Assembly: GCF_018448495.1 (NCBI RefSeq)
Contig: NZ_CP049902.1
Coordinates: 2,294,001 to 2,358,000 of the forward strand
Length of the DNA: 64,000 nucleotides
Direction of reading: 5' to 3'
From: Psychrobacter sp. WY6
GTDB taxonomy: Bacteria; Pseudomonadota; Gammaproteobacteria; Pseudomonadales; Moraxellaceae
The translations under genes and the position numbers were made by a program. A model generated the notes under the pieces. The model saw nothing but the letters and a program-made list of their open reading frames with translations, was not told where the DNA came from and searched no databases. This document shows positions 50,729 through 61,174 of the stretch, piece after piece. Within the stretch, counting starts at the first letter, position 1. Each line of letters starts with the position of its first letter.

Positions 50729-50950
50729 CTTAGCCAAAAAGAGTTAAGCAGATAGAGTCAAATAAGTAGAACATGGCAGTTCATACTAATTGCGATATCC
50801 TAAAAATAGCAGTGATACAATAAGTTAAACAGACGTTCACTTTAGTTAGATGCTTAAATTTGTTTAATTTTTAGTTAAAGAGCAGTTTAAATCGCTGCTT
50901 TAAAGGATTGTCATCGCTATTATTACCATCAATAAAAAGGATTTTTACTC

Positions 50951-52256
50951 ATGAAAAAACAAAATAGTATTGCTAAATTAGTAAATAACAAGTTAGTAAA
51001 TACTAATGGATTGCAGCAAGTTGGTTATTTAGCCGTTGCTAAAACACGCGCTAAAGTCTTAAAAGCGTTCGCTTATGTTGTTCCAATTAGAAGACCAATG
51101 CTATTTGTTGGTGAGAGCTCTTGTGAAGAGCTATGTGATATGGCTATCAACGAAGGCAGCACCAATGTATTTATCGTCACTGATGCCGTGCTTAATAAGC
51201 TAGGTATCCCAGCCAAAGTGACTGATTATCTAGATAGCAAAAATATCAGCTATACCGTTTATGACGGCATTACCCCAGACCCTACTTTTAAGGTTGTCGA
51301 AAAAGGACTGCGCAAATCTATCGATGCTAAGTGCGATTCAATTATTGCCATCGGTGGTGGTTCGGTCATTGATGCGGCTAAGATGATTGCGATGTCACAA
51401 GGCAATAGCTGCAAGCCGCAACAACTTATCGGCATTCTTAAAGCCAGAAAGCCTTCTATGCCGCTCTATTGTATTCCTACCACGGCTGGCACAGGTTCAG
51501 AAGCAACCCTTGGTGCAGTAGTATCAGACGATAAAACGCATCAAAAAGCGCTGTCTATTGACCCAAGAATGGTGCCATTAGCAGCGGCTATTGACCCTGT
51601 TATTATGAAAGGCATGCCGGCTCATATCACAGCGGATACGGGTATCGATGTTTTAACGCACGCGCTTGAAGCTTGGATGAGTGCTAATGCGAGCGTAGAG
51701 ACCGATTATTATGCGGCTTCTGCGGTCAAATCTGTGATGCAAAACCTACCGCTGGTTTATAAAGACGGCGGCAATCTTAAAGCCAGAGAAGAGATGGGTA
51801 TTGCCGCTCATTACGGCGGTATCGCCTTTAATAAAGCGGGTCTTGGTTACGTCCATGCTATCGCTCATCAGCTAGGGGCGTATTACAGTATTCCTCACGG
51901 TCGTGCCAATGCCATCGTGCTGCCGTATGTGCTTGATGTCAATCGTCAAGGAAGTAAAAAAAGACTGGCAGAGTTGGCTAGAAAAACAGGTATGGTAAAA
52001 TCGGGACAAGCTAGCAAGAGTGATGCTGAGATTGCCGACCACCTCATCGCGCAAGTACGCGAACTGATTGCTACTTTGAATATAGATCCAACGGGTGAAA
52101 GGCATGCAAAGCAGTGATTTTGATAAAATTGCCAAAGCAGCAGCAAAAGAAGTCAGTGATACCTATGCCGTACCAACGTATCTATCAGCGTCTGAAATCA
52201 AGGCTATTTTAACCAAGATTCAGCAAGCCAGTGATGAGCATACTGCTGGAAAATAA
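50951..52256 (+). CDS. Iron-containing alcohol dehydrogenase (C-terminal frameshift)
   Basis: A group III (Fe-type) alcohol dehydrogenase. An N-terminal extension of about 40 residues precedes the NAD(P)-binding domain with IIAIGGGSVIDAAKMIA (about 131) and TTAGTGSEAT. The metal-ligand histidines are in VLTHALEAWMS, GYVHAIAHQLGAYYSIPHGRAN. The readable frame stops at 52117, but one inserted base near 52094 would let it run on as VKGMQSSDFDKIAKAAAKE to TAA 52256, giving about 435 residues, the usual length of this subgroup. The substrate cannot be predicted. Monocistronic with its own terminator. Confidence 0.9.
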
Positions 52257-52304
52257 AAGAGTAACTAAGCTACATAAGCTGCCTAAGATATATTGATGTA
52301 ATAT

Positions 52305-52344
52305 AAAAGAGCACACTACGCTGTCCGTAATGTGCTCTTTTTTT
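52305..52344 (+). terminator. Rho-independent terminator after alcohol dehydrogenase
   Basis: AAAAGAGCACA pairs with TGTGCTCTTTT across a 15-base loop and is followed by further T. Confidence 0.85.
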
Positions 52345-52523
52345 AATTATTGTACTTTGTAGCAAACTTATCTTATTAAGAAATTGGGTATAATTCAGGA
52401 TTATACTGTTTAATTATATTAAATAATATCTAATTACTGTTAAATTTTTATAACAATGTAGGTATGGTTTAGTGAGGTCAAAGAGTTATCATAGTTATAT
52501 TATATTACTTTTAGGAGGTATCG

Positions 52524-53725
52524 ATGAATCATAAATTAAAGACGGGCGCTATTTCGATGGCTGTAGCAGCCATCAGTATGGTTTTCGTTGGCTGTGCTGC
52601 CACCGAAAATACGCCCGCTGTAAAAAATACTGCCATCGATAATCCTTATGCGCCAACGGATCCAAATCTCGCAGTCGCTACGGTCGCTGGCGGTTGTTTT
52701 TGGTGCGTGGAAGCGGGTTATGAAAAGATACCTGGCGTTGTAGAAGTGGTCTCTGGCTATACCGGCGGTCAATCGACCAATCCAACTTATAGCACTGTAT
52801 CAGCAGGCGGCACAGGGCATACTGAAGCGGCTCAAGTATATTATGACCCGACGAAAATCACCTATAATGGTCTCGTTCAAGCGTTATGGCGCATTGGGGA
52901 TCCTACCGATGATAAAGGTCAGTTTGTAGATCGTGGTACTCAGTATCGTCCTGCTATTTTTTATAATAATGCACAAGAAAAGCAGATAGCAGAAGCGGCT
53001 AAGCAATCACTGCAAGACTCTGGTATCTATAGCAAACCAGTTGTGATTGAAATTGTTGCTGCTAGCAAGTTTTACCCATCTGAAGAGTATCATCAAGATT
53101 ATAAGAAAAACCCAATCCGCTATAAAGCTTATACCTTTAATTCTGGTCGCTATCAGTTTATCGAAAGTGTCTATGGTAAAGACTACGAGCTGGATTTTAG
53201 CCAGTTTAAACCTACGGCGGCAGATAGCGTACAGGCATCATTAAACAATGCGACAGCTACTAAAGCTAGTACAGGATTCAATCCTGATACTTTTGTGAAG
53301 CCTGCACAGGATGAGCTAAAGCAGTCACTCAGTGACATTCAATATAAAGTCACTCAAAAAGACGGCACCGAACGCGCTTTTGATAATGAATATTGGATAA
53401 TAAAGCGCCTGGGCTGTATGTCGATGTGATATCGGGGGAGCCACTATATTCCTCTCGTGACCAATACAAATCTGGCACTGGCTGGCCAAGCTTTACCCGT
53501 CCATTGAGCACAGATATGGTCGTTGAGAAGGAAGACCGAGGGATATTCGGCACCCGTACCGAGATTCGTAGCCGCTATGCAGACTCACACGTCGGTCATG
53601 TATTTGACGATGGTCCAGCACCGACAGGCAAGCGCTACTGTATGAATTCAGCGGCAATGCGTTTTATTCCACTGGCGCAGATGGAAGCAGAAGGTTATGG
53701 CAATTGGATTGATGACGTAAAATAG
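52524..53725 (+). CDS. msrAB: Lipoprotein methionine sulfoxide reductase MsrA-MsrB fusion (frameshifted)
   Basis: Reduces both S- and R-methionine sulfoxide in envelope proteins. A consensus AGGAGGT precedes the ATG. The signal peptide ends in a lipobox-like VFVGC, so the enzyme is probably lipid-anchored. The MsrA domain (about 48-215) has the catalytic [14 protein letters not shown] and [12 protein letters not shown]. The MsrB domain (about 270-395) has [11 protein letters not shown], the [12 protein letters not shown] block and the catalytic [11 protein letters not shown]. The usual MsrB zinc CxxC pairs are absent: SGEPLYSS replaces CGNPLFSS-like sequence. An indel near 53397 separates the domains; repaired length is about 400. 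No thioredoxin domain is present, unlike Neisseria PilB. Confidence 0.9.
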
Positions 53726-53851
53726 GTTAGTTAAGCTTCGTTATATTGCAATCAAGGATTGATTGCTAATTATTAATGATAGCTATATTGAAAGGTACGC
53801 ATTAAAAAAGGATACTTAAGTATTTTTTATTATCTATTATTACTTGAAGCG

Positions 53852-54462
53852 TTAGAATGCAGGCTGACGTCTAGGGATCGCACTCAAAAACTCATTGCGT
53901 GCTTGATTGTCATGTACGTACTCACCCAACATCGAGTTGTACGTGTGGTGGAGTGCTGCTTATTTACGCCGCGCATCATCATGCACATATGCGCTGCATC
54001 CATCACTACTGCTACGCCGCGACAGCCAGTGACATCCATGATAGTTTGTGCCACTTGCTCGCTTAAATTTTCTTGAACTTGCAAGCGACGGGCGAACATG
54101 TCGACGATACGGGCAAATTTTGATAAGCCCAGTACTTGACCATTGGGTAAATAGCCTACATGAGCGATACCATGAAAAGGCAGCATATGATGTTCGCACA
54201 ATGAATAAAATTCAATATTTTGTACCAATACCAGCTCGCGATTGCTCGATGGAAACAGGGCGTCGTTGACGACTTCATCCAAGCTTTGATGATAACCTTG
54301 GGTTAAATGTGCAAAAGCTTTCGCGGCACGCATCGGCGTTTCTTCAAGACCGGGACGCTGTAAGTCCTCGCCAGTTGAGAGAATCAGTTGGCGATAAGAC
54401 TCAACGCTTTCTTGGTAATTTGATGCTATTGTTGGGGTGTTACTCATAAGTTTGGCAGCCAT
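53852..54462 (-). CDS. folE: GTP cyclohydrolase I (C-terminal frameshift)
   Basis: The first enzyme of tetrahydrofolate biosynthesis, converting GTP to dihydroneopterin triphosphate with a zinc ion. Zinc/catalytic motifs are [14 protein letters not shown] and [13 protein letters not shown], with [23 protein letters not shown] between. The readable frame diverges at about 53950; restoring it gives [17 protein letters not shown] and a stop at 53852, about 202 residues. Either the ATG at 54462 or the one at 54447 could be the start. Divergent from fabI. Confidence 0.93.
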
Positions 54463-54799
54463 CCAAAATGTGGGTGTAGCTTAACGCTAAATCCCTAATT
54501 ACGAACAGTCACAAATAACTGTGGTAAAGGATTTTTATAAAAATTGTGCAAGCTGGGAAGGGCTGTGATTATACTTGAAATCTACTTAACTTCATACTGC
54601 TGTGGCGAGCAGTTGGGCGTTTAATCAATATTAGACGCCATTATAAGGGAATACAGTTTACGACTGTTTACTTAAATTAATTCGTGTATAATGACTTATT
54701 TTATAATTTATGCTTTTTACGCTGTGATATTCATCGTATCTAATCACTCTAAATAACCTAATATGATTAATAATTTTGATCGACCCAAAAGGAAATATT
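54463..54799. other. Divergent promoter region folE/fabI
   Basis: 337 bp, AT-rich, no coding capacity. A TATAAT hexamer at 54687-54692 faces fabI, but the -35 is weak. No hairpins of note. Confidence 0.4.
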
Positions 54800-55604
54800 A
54801 TGCTACTACAAGGACAACGATTTGTCGTGACAGGCATTGCGAGCAAACTGTCTATCGCTTGGGCTATCGCTGAGGCACTGCACCGTGAGGGTGCCTCATT
54901 AATTTTCACTTATCCTAATGATAAGATCAAAAAGCGTGTCGATATGGCAGCGGAGAAATTCGAAGCAGATTTGGTACTTGAGTGTGATGTGGCGTCTGAT
55001 GAGTCTATCGCTGCCTGCTTTGAGCAAGTCACTGCCCATTGGGGTGATGGAATCGATGGTGTGGTACATGCGATTGGCTTTGCACCGATGGATCAGCTTG
55101 ATGGCGATTTTGTTAATGCGACGACCCGTGAAGGCAGTCAAATTGCCCATGATATCTCAAGCTATAGTTTTGTAGCATTAGCCAAAGAAGCTCGTGCTTT
55201 ATTGGCCATGCGTCACGGTTCGATGCTGACATTGACATATGAAGGTAGTATCTCGGTATTGCCAAACTACAACGTCATGGGTATGGCAAAGGCTAGCCTT
55301 GAAGCCAGTGTTCGCTATTTGGCTACTTCGATGGGTGGTGAAGGCATTCGTGTCAATGCGATATCAGCAGGTCCTATTCGCACGCTTGCTGCCAGTGGCA
55401 TCAAATCATTCCGTAAAATGCTCGATATCAGCGAAAAAATCGCGCCGCTAACGTAATATCACACAAACCGAAGTCGGTAATGCGGCGCTTTTCTTGCTAT
55501 CACCTTGGGCATCTGGTATTACCGGCGAGATTATGTTTGTTGACGCAGGTTTTAATACCGTTGCTATCAGTGAGCAATTAATGAGGCTTGATGAGCCGAA
55601 ATAA
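54800..55604 (+). CDS. fabI: Enoyl-[acyl-carrier-protein] reductase FabI (frameshifted)
   Basis: The NADH-dependent final reduction in fatty-acid elongation and the target of triclosan. It is an SDR-fold protein of the FabI type. Visible are [19 protein letters not shown] (cofactor loop), [31 protein letters not shown] with the downstream [17 protein letters not shown] (Tyr-x6-Lys catalytic pair), [17 protein letters not shown], and [13 protein letters not shown]. One indel near 55455 interrupts it; repaired length is 267. AAAGGA precedes the ATG at 54800. Confidence 0.95.
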
Positions 55605-55643
55605 TCCACTTCAATAGTCGATTATAGGGTTCTATAGATCAGG

Positions 55644-55668
55644 AAGGCAGCCAATCGGTTGCCTTTTT
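55644..55668 (+). terminator. Rho-independent terminator after fabI
   Basis: AAGGCAGCC pairs with GGTTGCCTT (one G-U pair) and is followed by T5; 40 bp past the stop. Confidence 0.75.
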
Positions 55669-55710
55669 GGTATAATAGGCTTTTTGGTGTGAAGCCATTA
55701 GGCGGCGAAT

Positions 55711-56380
55711 ATGATAACCAAATTACCAAAGTGGATATTGTGGGGCGGGGCAGTACTGGCATTCAGTGCTGGCTGTGTTAACACTGCTGCGTTAATGGGG
55801 TTTACCAATCTATCGGTTTCTCACGTCACTGGAACGTAAGCTTATTGCAGCGGCTATTGCTTACTTTGGATGTGCGTAGTATCTTGTATATCGGTGCGCT
55901 ACTACTGTCTTTTTTGGCAGGTGCGATACTGAGTGGTTATGTAATTGGGCAGACATCATTAAAGTTAGGTAGGCGCTATGGTAGTGCGCTATATATCGAG
56001 GCGGCACTGTTAATGGCCAGCTACTGGTTGTATCAGCAGCATGATTATTTAGGACAGTGGCAGCGGCAATGGCATGCGGATTACAGAATGCCATGGTAGC
56101 GACTTATAGTGGCGCGGTTATTCGAACTACCCATTGACGGGTTTGACATCAGATATGGGCGCAGCGATTGGCACTGGTTGGCGGTCCGATCGATTAGCAA
56201 ACCGACATTAGGGTCCAAGCCATTTTGGTATTGCTTTTGCGGTGGCAGCGCCGTTGGAGCATTTTTATCGCCAAGGTTGGCTATGAAGCGCTATTTGTAC
56301 CCATTGCTATCGTTTTAACAGCAGCATTTATATATAACTACGTCTCAGATCGCTTGCCAGAAAAAAGAGCCAAAAAATAA
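55711..56380 (+). CDS. YoaK / DUF1275 family membrane protein (frameshifted)
   Basis: A predicted six-helix membrane protein. The first block has AGCVNTAALMGFTNLSVSHVTG, a DUF1275 hallmark, followed by LLSFLAGAILSGYVIG and SALYIEAALLMASYWLY. After a break near 56095 the second hallmark ATYSGAVIRTTHLTG can be reconstructed across the broken frame, followed by TSDMGAAIG. Further breaks lie near 55835 and 56160-56230. Repaired length is about 222, normal for the family. The transport function is unknown. It follows fabI after a terminator. Confidence 0.8.
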
Positions 56381-56417
56381 AAGGCACTCATCATAACGAT
56401 CAGTACCCTTTATTTTT
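56372..56417. terminator. Bidirectional hairpin, A/T-flanked
   Basis: AAAAATAAAAGG and CCCTTTATTTTT form an AT-rich stem between the convergent DUF1275 gene and the small minus-strand gene. The large loop makes it a weaker terminator candidate. Confidence 0.5.
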
Positions 56418-56444
56418 GCTTTGAGGTAATAATAAAGCTGTGAT

Positions 56445-56609
56445 TTAGTTTTTACCTTCTTCCTTATGGTCTTCATGTTCATGCAACCCTTGCATCATAT
56501 CGAGTGCAGAGTCATCGGTACGCTGCTGATCTTTTTTAGCCAAACTGTCTTGATTGATATCTCTCGGTGCCATTTTAGTGGTTGAATCTGTTTTATTTGC
56601 ATCTGTCAT
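56445..56609 (-). CDS. Small hydrophilic protein, 54 aa
   Basis: A short ORF with a good AGGAG ribosome-binding site six bases before its ATG. The product begins MTDANKTDSTTKMAPRDIN and ends HEHEDHKEEGKN. It is highly charged, lacks Cys and Trp, has no membrane segment, and has a His/Glu/Asp-rich tail that could bind metal or be disordered. No family recognised. Ribosome-binding site and codon structure support a real gene; function unknown. Confidence 0.65.
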   Translation of the reverse strand: MTDANKTDSTTKMAPRDINQDSLAKKDQQRTDDSALDMMQGLHEHEDHKEEGKN

Positions 56610-57138
56610 AAAGTGCTCCTATTTATTGTTATTCATTTTCCGATATAAATACTAATAAAAAATAGTTGTTAAACTATTACTGGTATTAGAAATTTATTTT
56701 GACTTATTTAGTATGAGATAGCACCATACGCTTGTACATACTAAGTGTACGCTTGTTTAGTGACGATGTGTAACTGCAACTCACAAGGCTTGCTGTTTAA
56801 TTAAAAGCAATTACTTGGTTATAAGTTGCTCTCACTTACTCTCGGCATTCGGTTCAAAAATTAAAAACTCATTAGATAAATATCATCTCTATAAAGTACC
56901 GTTTTAAAGTACCTTTCCTAAAACGCATTAAAGTAATTCTTTACCTATGAAACAACCATATTTATTGCAAATTTTATAAGGTTTTTTTTATAAAGGCTTT
57001 GTTGCATCAGCTTTTTGTTATATATCTGTTATGATAACGGCGTATTTTTGTGGTTGCTGGTTGAACAACCGTCAATCGCTAACATGCGTTTTATTTTAGC
57101 GTCTTTTTACACTGTCTTTGGGAAAATAAGGACATTTT
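56610..57138. other. Gene-free interval upstream of the SLC13 transporter
   Basis: 529 bp, AT-rich and without coding frames. At 56994-57009 is AAGGCTTTGTTGCATC, which resembles the outer end of IS903-type inverted repeats but has no partner or transposase. The rest presumably holds the divergent promoters. Confidence 0.4.
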
Positions 57139-58553
57139 ATGTCAGAGCAAAAACTAGATAGCCATCTTCCTGATGATGGCAATGAGTATTTATTTACCGA
57201 TACCTTTCCAAAGGGTACTGGTAAAGGGTTGATAGTGGTCGCTATTGCGGCGATAATCAGTATAATTATTTATAATGTATTGCCATTCGATATCATGCCA
57301 ATAAGGGTCTTGCCTTATTGTTCTTCATCGGCGTATTGTGGCTAACGGAAGCGTTGCACGTCACGATTACGGCACTATTGGTAGTCGTGGTTGGTGCCCT
57401 AGTTGGCATACCAGAATTCGATGCCGAAATAGGCTTACAAAGCTTTGCCAATCCGACCATTTATTTGTTTTTGGTGGTTTTGCTTTAGCGGCAGCCTTGC
57501 ATGTACAGCAATTGGATAAAAAAATTGCTCTGAAGATTTATCAATGTCAGGTGGCAAATTAAGCACGGCGGTATTTTTGATATTTGGTGTGACCGCATTT
57601 TGTCGATGTGGATATCGAATACTGCGACGGCGGCGATGATGTTGCCATTAGCGCTGGGTATTTTAACGCAAGTTGACCGTGAAAAAGACCGAGGCACTTT
57701 TGTATTTGTACTATTAGGTATCGCTTACTCAGCAAGCCTTGGTGGTTTAGGTACGATCGTTGGTTCGCCACCAAATGCTATCGCTGCAAAGGCGCTCAAT
57801 ATTGCTTTTGTGGACTGGATGAAGTTTGGTGTGCCGATGATGCTGGTATTATTGCCGCTATTGTTAGGCGCGATGTATGTGTTTTTGAAGCCCAACCTGA
57901 ACCGTAAAATTGTACTGGTTGAGGATGAGCCTATTGTATGGAATAAACCTCGCGTAGTGACGATTATCGTCTTCATTGTCACCGCATTGAGCTGGATTTC
58001 TCCAAAAAGATTGGGGCTGCGCTTGATATTACAGATACTGACGCGGTTATTGCCTTATCAGCTGCTGCCGCTGTGGTCAGCTTAGGCTTGGTATCGTGGA
58101 CAGGTGTCTGATAATACCGATTGGGGTGTACTCATGCTGTTCGGTGGTGGTATTGCCCTATCGACGATTCTGAAAGTGTCAGGTGCGTCCTTGGTATTGG
58201 GGGAGACGGTCGCTAATGCCTTGTCTTCTGCACCGCTTATCGTGGTTATGATTGCGGTATCAGCATTTATTATTTTCTTAACGGAGTTTGCTTCTAATAC
58301 CGCCTCTGCTGCACTGCTGGTTCCCGTATTTGCTGCCATTGCAGAGCAGATGGGTTTACCACACGAAGTGTTGGTATTGGTCATCGGTATTGGTGCATCT
58401 TGTGCCTTTATGCTACCAGTTGCAACACCGCCAAATGCGATTGTCTTTGGTACGGGGTTGATTAAACAGAGCGAAATGATCCGTACGGGTGTCATTCTTA
58501 ATATCATTGCTACCTTTGTCGTCGGATTGTGGGCTTATTTCTTCTTAATATAG
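57139..58553 (+). CDS. SLC13/DASS-family anion:Na+ symporter (frameshifted)
   Basis: An inner-membrane transporter of the divalent anion:sodium symporter family (dicarboxylate or sulfate type). After an N-terminal cytosolic stretch of about 35 residues there are 11-12 hydrophobic segments. Two inverted SNT-like signatures are visible: MWISNTATAAMMLPLALG (about 57606) and TEFASNTASAALLVPVFAAI (about 58280). Each is followed by a PPNAI block (GSPPNAIAAKA and ATPPNAIVFG). This is the classic family pattern. Breaks lie near 57305, 57550, 58005 and 58085; repaired length is about 472. Confidence 0.9.
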
Positions 58554-58582
58554 TTTAGCAATCACATTAATCATAATTTATG

Positions 58583-58621
58583 AAACCCAATGTCTCAATA
58601 ACGAGCCATTGGGTTTTTTTG
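58583..58621 (+). terminator. Rho-independent terminator after the SLC13 gene
   Basis: AAACCCAATG pairs with CATTGGGTTT across a 14-base loop, with T7 at the end. Confidence 0.85.
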
Positions 58622-58691
58622 TTTCTCTTTTCTATTCCTTTTTACGGTTAGTCGATGTATAACATAGTGATTTGTTAGGAAAATAAATAAG

Positions 58692-59501
58692 ATGGCGCAC
58701 TCTAACTCCAACTCCAACTCTAATAACAAGCATTTAAATACTATCGCAGCTATTTCCGACATTCATAGTAATGTCTTCGCGCTTGAAGCCGTGCTGACTG
58801 ATATTAAACAGCGCGATATTGATCAAATTGTTAATCTAGGGGATATTTTATACGGACCGATAGCCCCCAAAGATACCTATGCGCTCTTAATGGCACAGCA
58901 GAACGATATCATTACTATTCGAGGTAATCAGGATAGACAGATTTATGAAGCGACAACGGCGGAGATTGGCAACAACGCAACCATGGCTTTTATCATAGAG
59001 GACTTGCCTAAAGCAGCGGTTAAGTGGCTGCAGAATTTACCGTTTGATTGTCATTTGAGTGAGAATATTTATCTGTGCCATGGGTCACCAACCGATGACA
59101 TGGTCTATTTGTTAGAAAATATCGAGACGGGTCAGCCGACCTTACGTGATAATCTAGCCATTTTGGCACTGCTTAACGGTATCGATAGCACCGTTATCAT
59201 ATGTGGTCATACTCATATCCCACGTACAGTCACGCTATCGACAGGGCAGATGGTCGTCAATACAGGTAGCGTTGGTTACCCAGCCTATGAAGATGATTTG
59301 CCTATTTTGCATAAGATGCAAACCTATTCGCCCCATGCCAGTTACGCGATTATTAAATGTGTTGATACTGAACAGGGCAAATACTGGCAAACTGAGCATA
59401 TCAAGGTGCCTTATGATTATGAAGCTGCGGCTAAATTGGCTTCAATGAACGGTCGTAAAGACTGGGCGTTTGCACTGAGAACAGGGCGAGTATTGCCTTG
59501 A
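58692..59501 (+). CDS. Calcineurin-like metallophosphoesterase (YfcE-type fold)
   Basis: 269 residues, intact. Metal motifs are ISDIHSN (about residue 21), VNLGDILYGP (about 52), IRGNQD (about 77), LCHGSP (about 128) and ICGHTHIPR (about 169), then VVNTGSVGYPAYED. It is a small cytosolic dinuclear-metal phosphoesterase; the natural substrate is unknown. The N-terminus has a Ser/Asn alternating run (SNSNSNSNN) encoded by a short tandem repeat before the domain begins at about residue 15. Confidence 0.88.
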   Translation: MAHSNSNSNSNNKHLNTIAAISDIHSNVFALEAVLTDIKQRDIDQIVNLGDILYGPIAPKDTYALLMAQQNDIITIRGNQDRQIYEATTAEIGNNATMAFIIEDLPKAAVKWLQNLPFDCHLSENIYLCHGSPTDDMVYLLENIETGQPTLRDNLAILALLNGIDSTVIICGHTHIPRTVTLSTGQMVVNTGSVGYPAYEDDLPILHKMQTYSPHASYAIIKCVDTEQGKYWQTEHIKVPYDYEAAAKLASMNGRKDWAFALRTGRVLP

Positions 59502-59541
59502 CGAGCAATTAAATATATAAGTATCAGGATTTTGCCTATTT

Positions 59542-60045
59542 TTAGCATGATTTATTAAGTTGCAAGCTATGATATGCATCAATATCTCTATGACCACACC
59601 AAGCCTCTTTCAATGCGGGTAGCGCTTGAATATCTATTTGCCTAAAAAAACCGTCTACATTAAGCTGTCGATAATTTGGTCCTCGCTCCATTAGTTGATT
59701 AGAAAATAAAGAAAAGCTTGCAACTGGCGTCTCGGAATGGCTATAGATATGAATACTAATAACATTAGCTCCCTCTTTGCCGCCTAGACCTTCACGCCAA
59801 AAACCATGGCTTTGACTGTTTATCTCATCGACTATGGCCTGCATTTTTTCAGGCTGATGCTTTGCGTCGTAAGATAGTAGAATAGGGTTTGAATAAGGGT
59901 TCTCAATTTCAACTTTGCTGATGTCATGATAAGTAGCTCTTGATGTTAAGCTTGATTCTTTATTTGTACAGGAAGTTAAACACAACACTATTGGCAAAAA
60001 TATAGTCGCTATAAACGTCAGCTTAATAGCTATCAGAATGCCCAT
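59542..60045 (-). CDS. Hypothetical lipoprotein
   Basis: 167 residues with a lipoprotein signal peptide (lipobox CLTSC). The mature part is a single alpha/beta domain with no family I recognise. Notable stretches are VEIENPYSNPILLSYD and ISIHIYSHSETPVASFSL, and there is a Cys near each end (AWCGHRD, LNKSC). It is convergent with the phosphoesterase and divergent from the DUF1543 gene. Function unknown. Confidence 0.65.
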   Translation of the reverse strand: MGILIAIKLTFIATIFLPIVLCLTSCTNKESSLTSRATYHDISKVEIENPYSNPILLSYDAKHQPEKMQAIVDEINSQSHGFWREGLGGKEGANVISIHIYSHSETPVASFSLFSNQLMERGPNYRQLNVDGFFRQIDIQALPALKEAWCGHRDIDAYHSLQLNKSC

Positions 60046-60120
60046 ATTAATCCTTTTTATATGATTTATCTAACATCACACATTTTACTCAGAAGTTATT
60101 AACGTACAAGGTAATTCTTT

Positions 60121-60714
60121 ATGCCAACACTATTTATGGTGCAGCTTGGTGGTCGCCCCAAAGGTCGTTTGATTGAGCAGCACGATATTTTCTTCGGTGT
60201 AGCCAATCAGGTAAGCGAGCTGGTAGACGATATCAATCACCACTGGCCAGAAGTCAAAAACAAATGGCATATTGATTCATACAGAGCGATTACCAAAGTG
60301 GGAAACCATACTGTTAAATTGATTGAGTCAGATAACCAAGCTGAGAATGATAACGGTTTAAAACTGTTCTTTATTAATTTAGGCGGCTATCAGCGGGGGA
60401 GTTTTGAAGAGTTTCATCATAAGCTACTTATCGTCGCTGCTACTCAAGCAGAGGCTATTAAACAAGCAAAGCAAAGTACATTTTATAAAGAATTTACTTT
60501 TAAAGATAAAGACTCACCTTTTAATGCCGCATCGCACATTGATGATAAATTTCAGGTAGATATCGATGATATATACGACGTGAATGACCTTGTCTCAAAC
60601 ATACAGATTTTAATTGAGCCTAGGATTCATAATAGTCACGAACTTGCAAATGCTGATGAAGATAAAGAGTATGTTGGTTATCTAAGTATCAAGAATTTAA
60701 GGAAGTTATTTTAA
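60121..60714 (+). CDS. DUF1543-family protein
   Basis: 197 residues, intact, cytosolic. The first half (LGGRPKGRLIEQHDIFFGVA) and second half (LGGYQRGSFEEFHHKLLIVA) repeat the same pattern, LGG-x3-G-x4-E-x-H-x5-VA, so the protein is an internal duplication, typical of DUF1543. No catalytic residue set is known. It is followed by a small gene after 48 bp. Confidence 0.78.
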   Translation: MPTLFMVQLGGRPKGRLIEQHDIFFGVANQVSELVDDINHHWPEVKNKWHIDSYRAITKVGNHTVKLIESDNQAENDNGLKLFFINLGGYQRGSFEEFHHKLLIVAATQAEAIKQAKQSTFYKEFTFKDKDSPFNAASHIDDKFQVDIDDIYDVNDLVSNIQILIEPRIHNSHELANADEDKEYVGYLSIKNLRKLF

Positions 60715-60762
60715 ATTCATTTCATTTTTAGTCTCATCATTTAATTAAGGACACACCCTAAT

Positions 60763-61077
60763 ATGGCTTTAAATATGTACTATAAAAATGGAATGATTCG
60801 CAAATCGCGTTGCCAACTCTCTGATGAGCTATTACCGACCCTTTATCAGATTCATGATAATGCTAAGTTTCCAAAACTCACTTGGTTGATTGATAATGTG
60901 TATGAAAATCCTCAGATTCAACCTGATGTCGCACAAGCATTAGCTGATGAAATGGTAGCGTTTGAGAGGTTAATACTTTCGCTGCATCTGCCTTTTCCTA
61001 GGCTGCCATTGCAAAAGTTGCAGAATTTCTTTACGGGGGCTGCCATTCGTCAACAGATTATTTATACAAGCGTTTGA
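60763..61077 (+). CDS. Hypothetical protein, 104 aa
   Basis: An AAGGA-type ribosome-binding site lies upstream. The product is mostly helical, with the segments LLPTLYQIHDNAKF and LADEMVAFERLIL. No family recognised. The extreme C-terminus (GAAIRQQIIYTSV) may be altered by an indel. It lies in the same direction as the DUF1543 gene and may be co-transcribed. Confidence 0.55.
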   Translation: MALNMYYKNGMIRKSRCQLSDELLPTLYQIHDNAKFPKLTWLIDNVYENPQIQPDVAQALADEMVAFERLILSLHLPFPRLPLQKLQNFFTGAAIRQQIIYTSV

Positions 61078-61174
61078 GCTTACAAATAATTTATTCATAA
61101 AAATAAAATAGGGCTGGCAGGTTTGAGAAATTTGATAAAATGTCACTACTAAACCACGAATTTACGAACCTTTT

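Noticed and set aside
56994..57012. GGCTTTGTTGCATCA as an IS903-like inverted repeat
   Set aside because: Solo match of about 15 bases without partner or transposase; may be chance.
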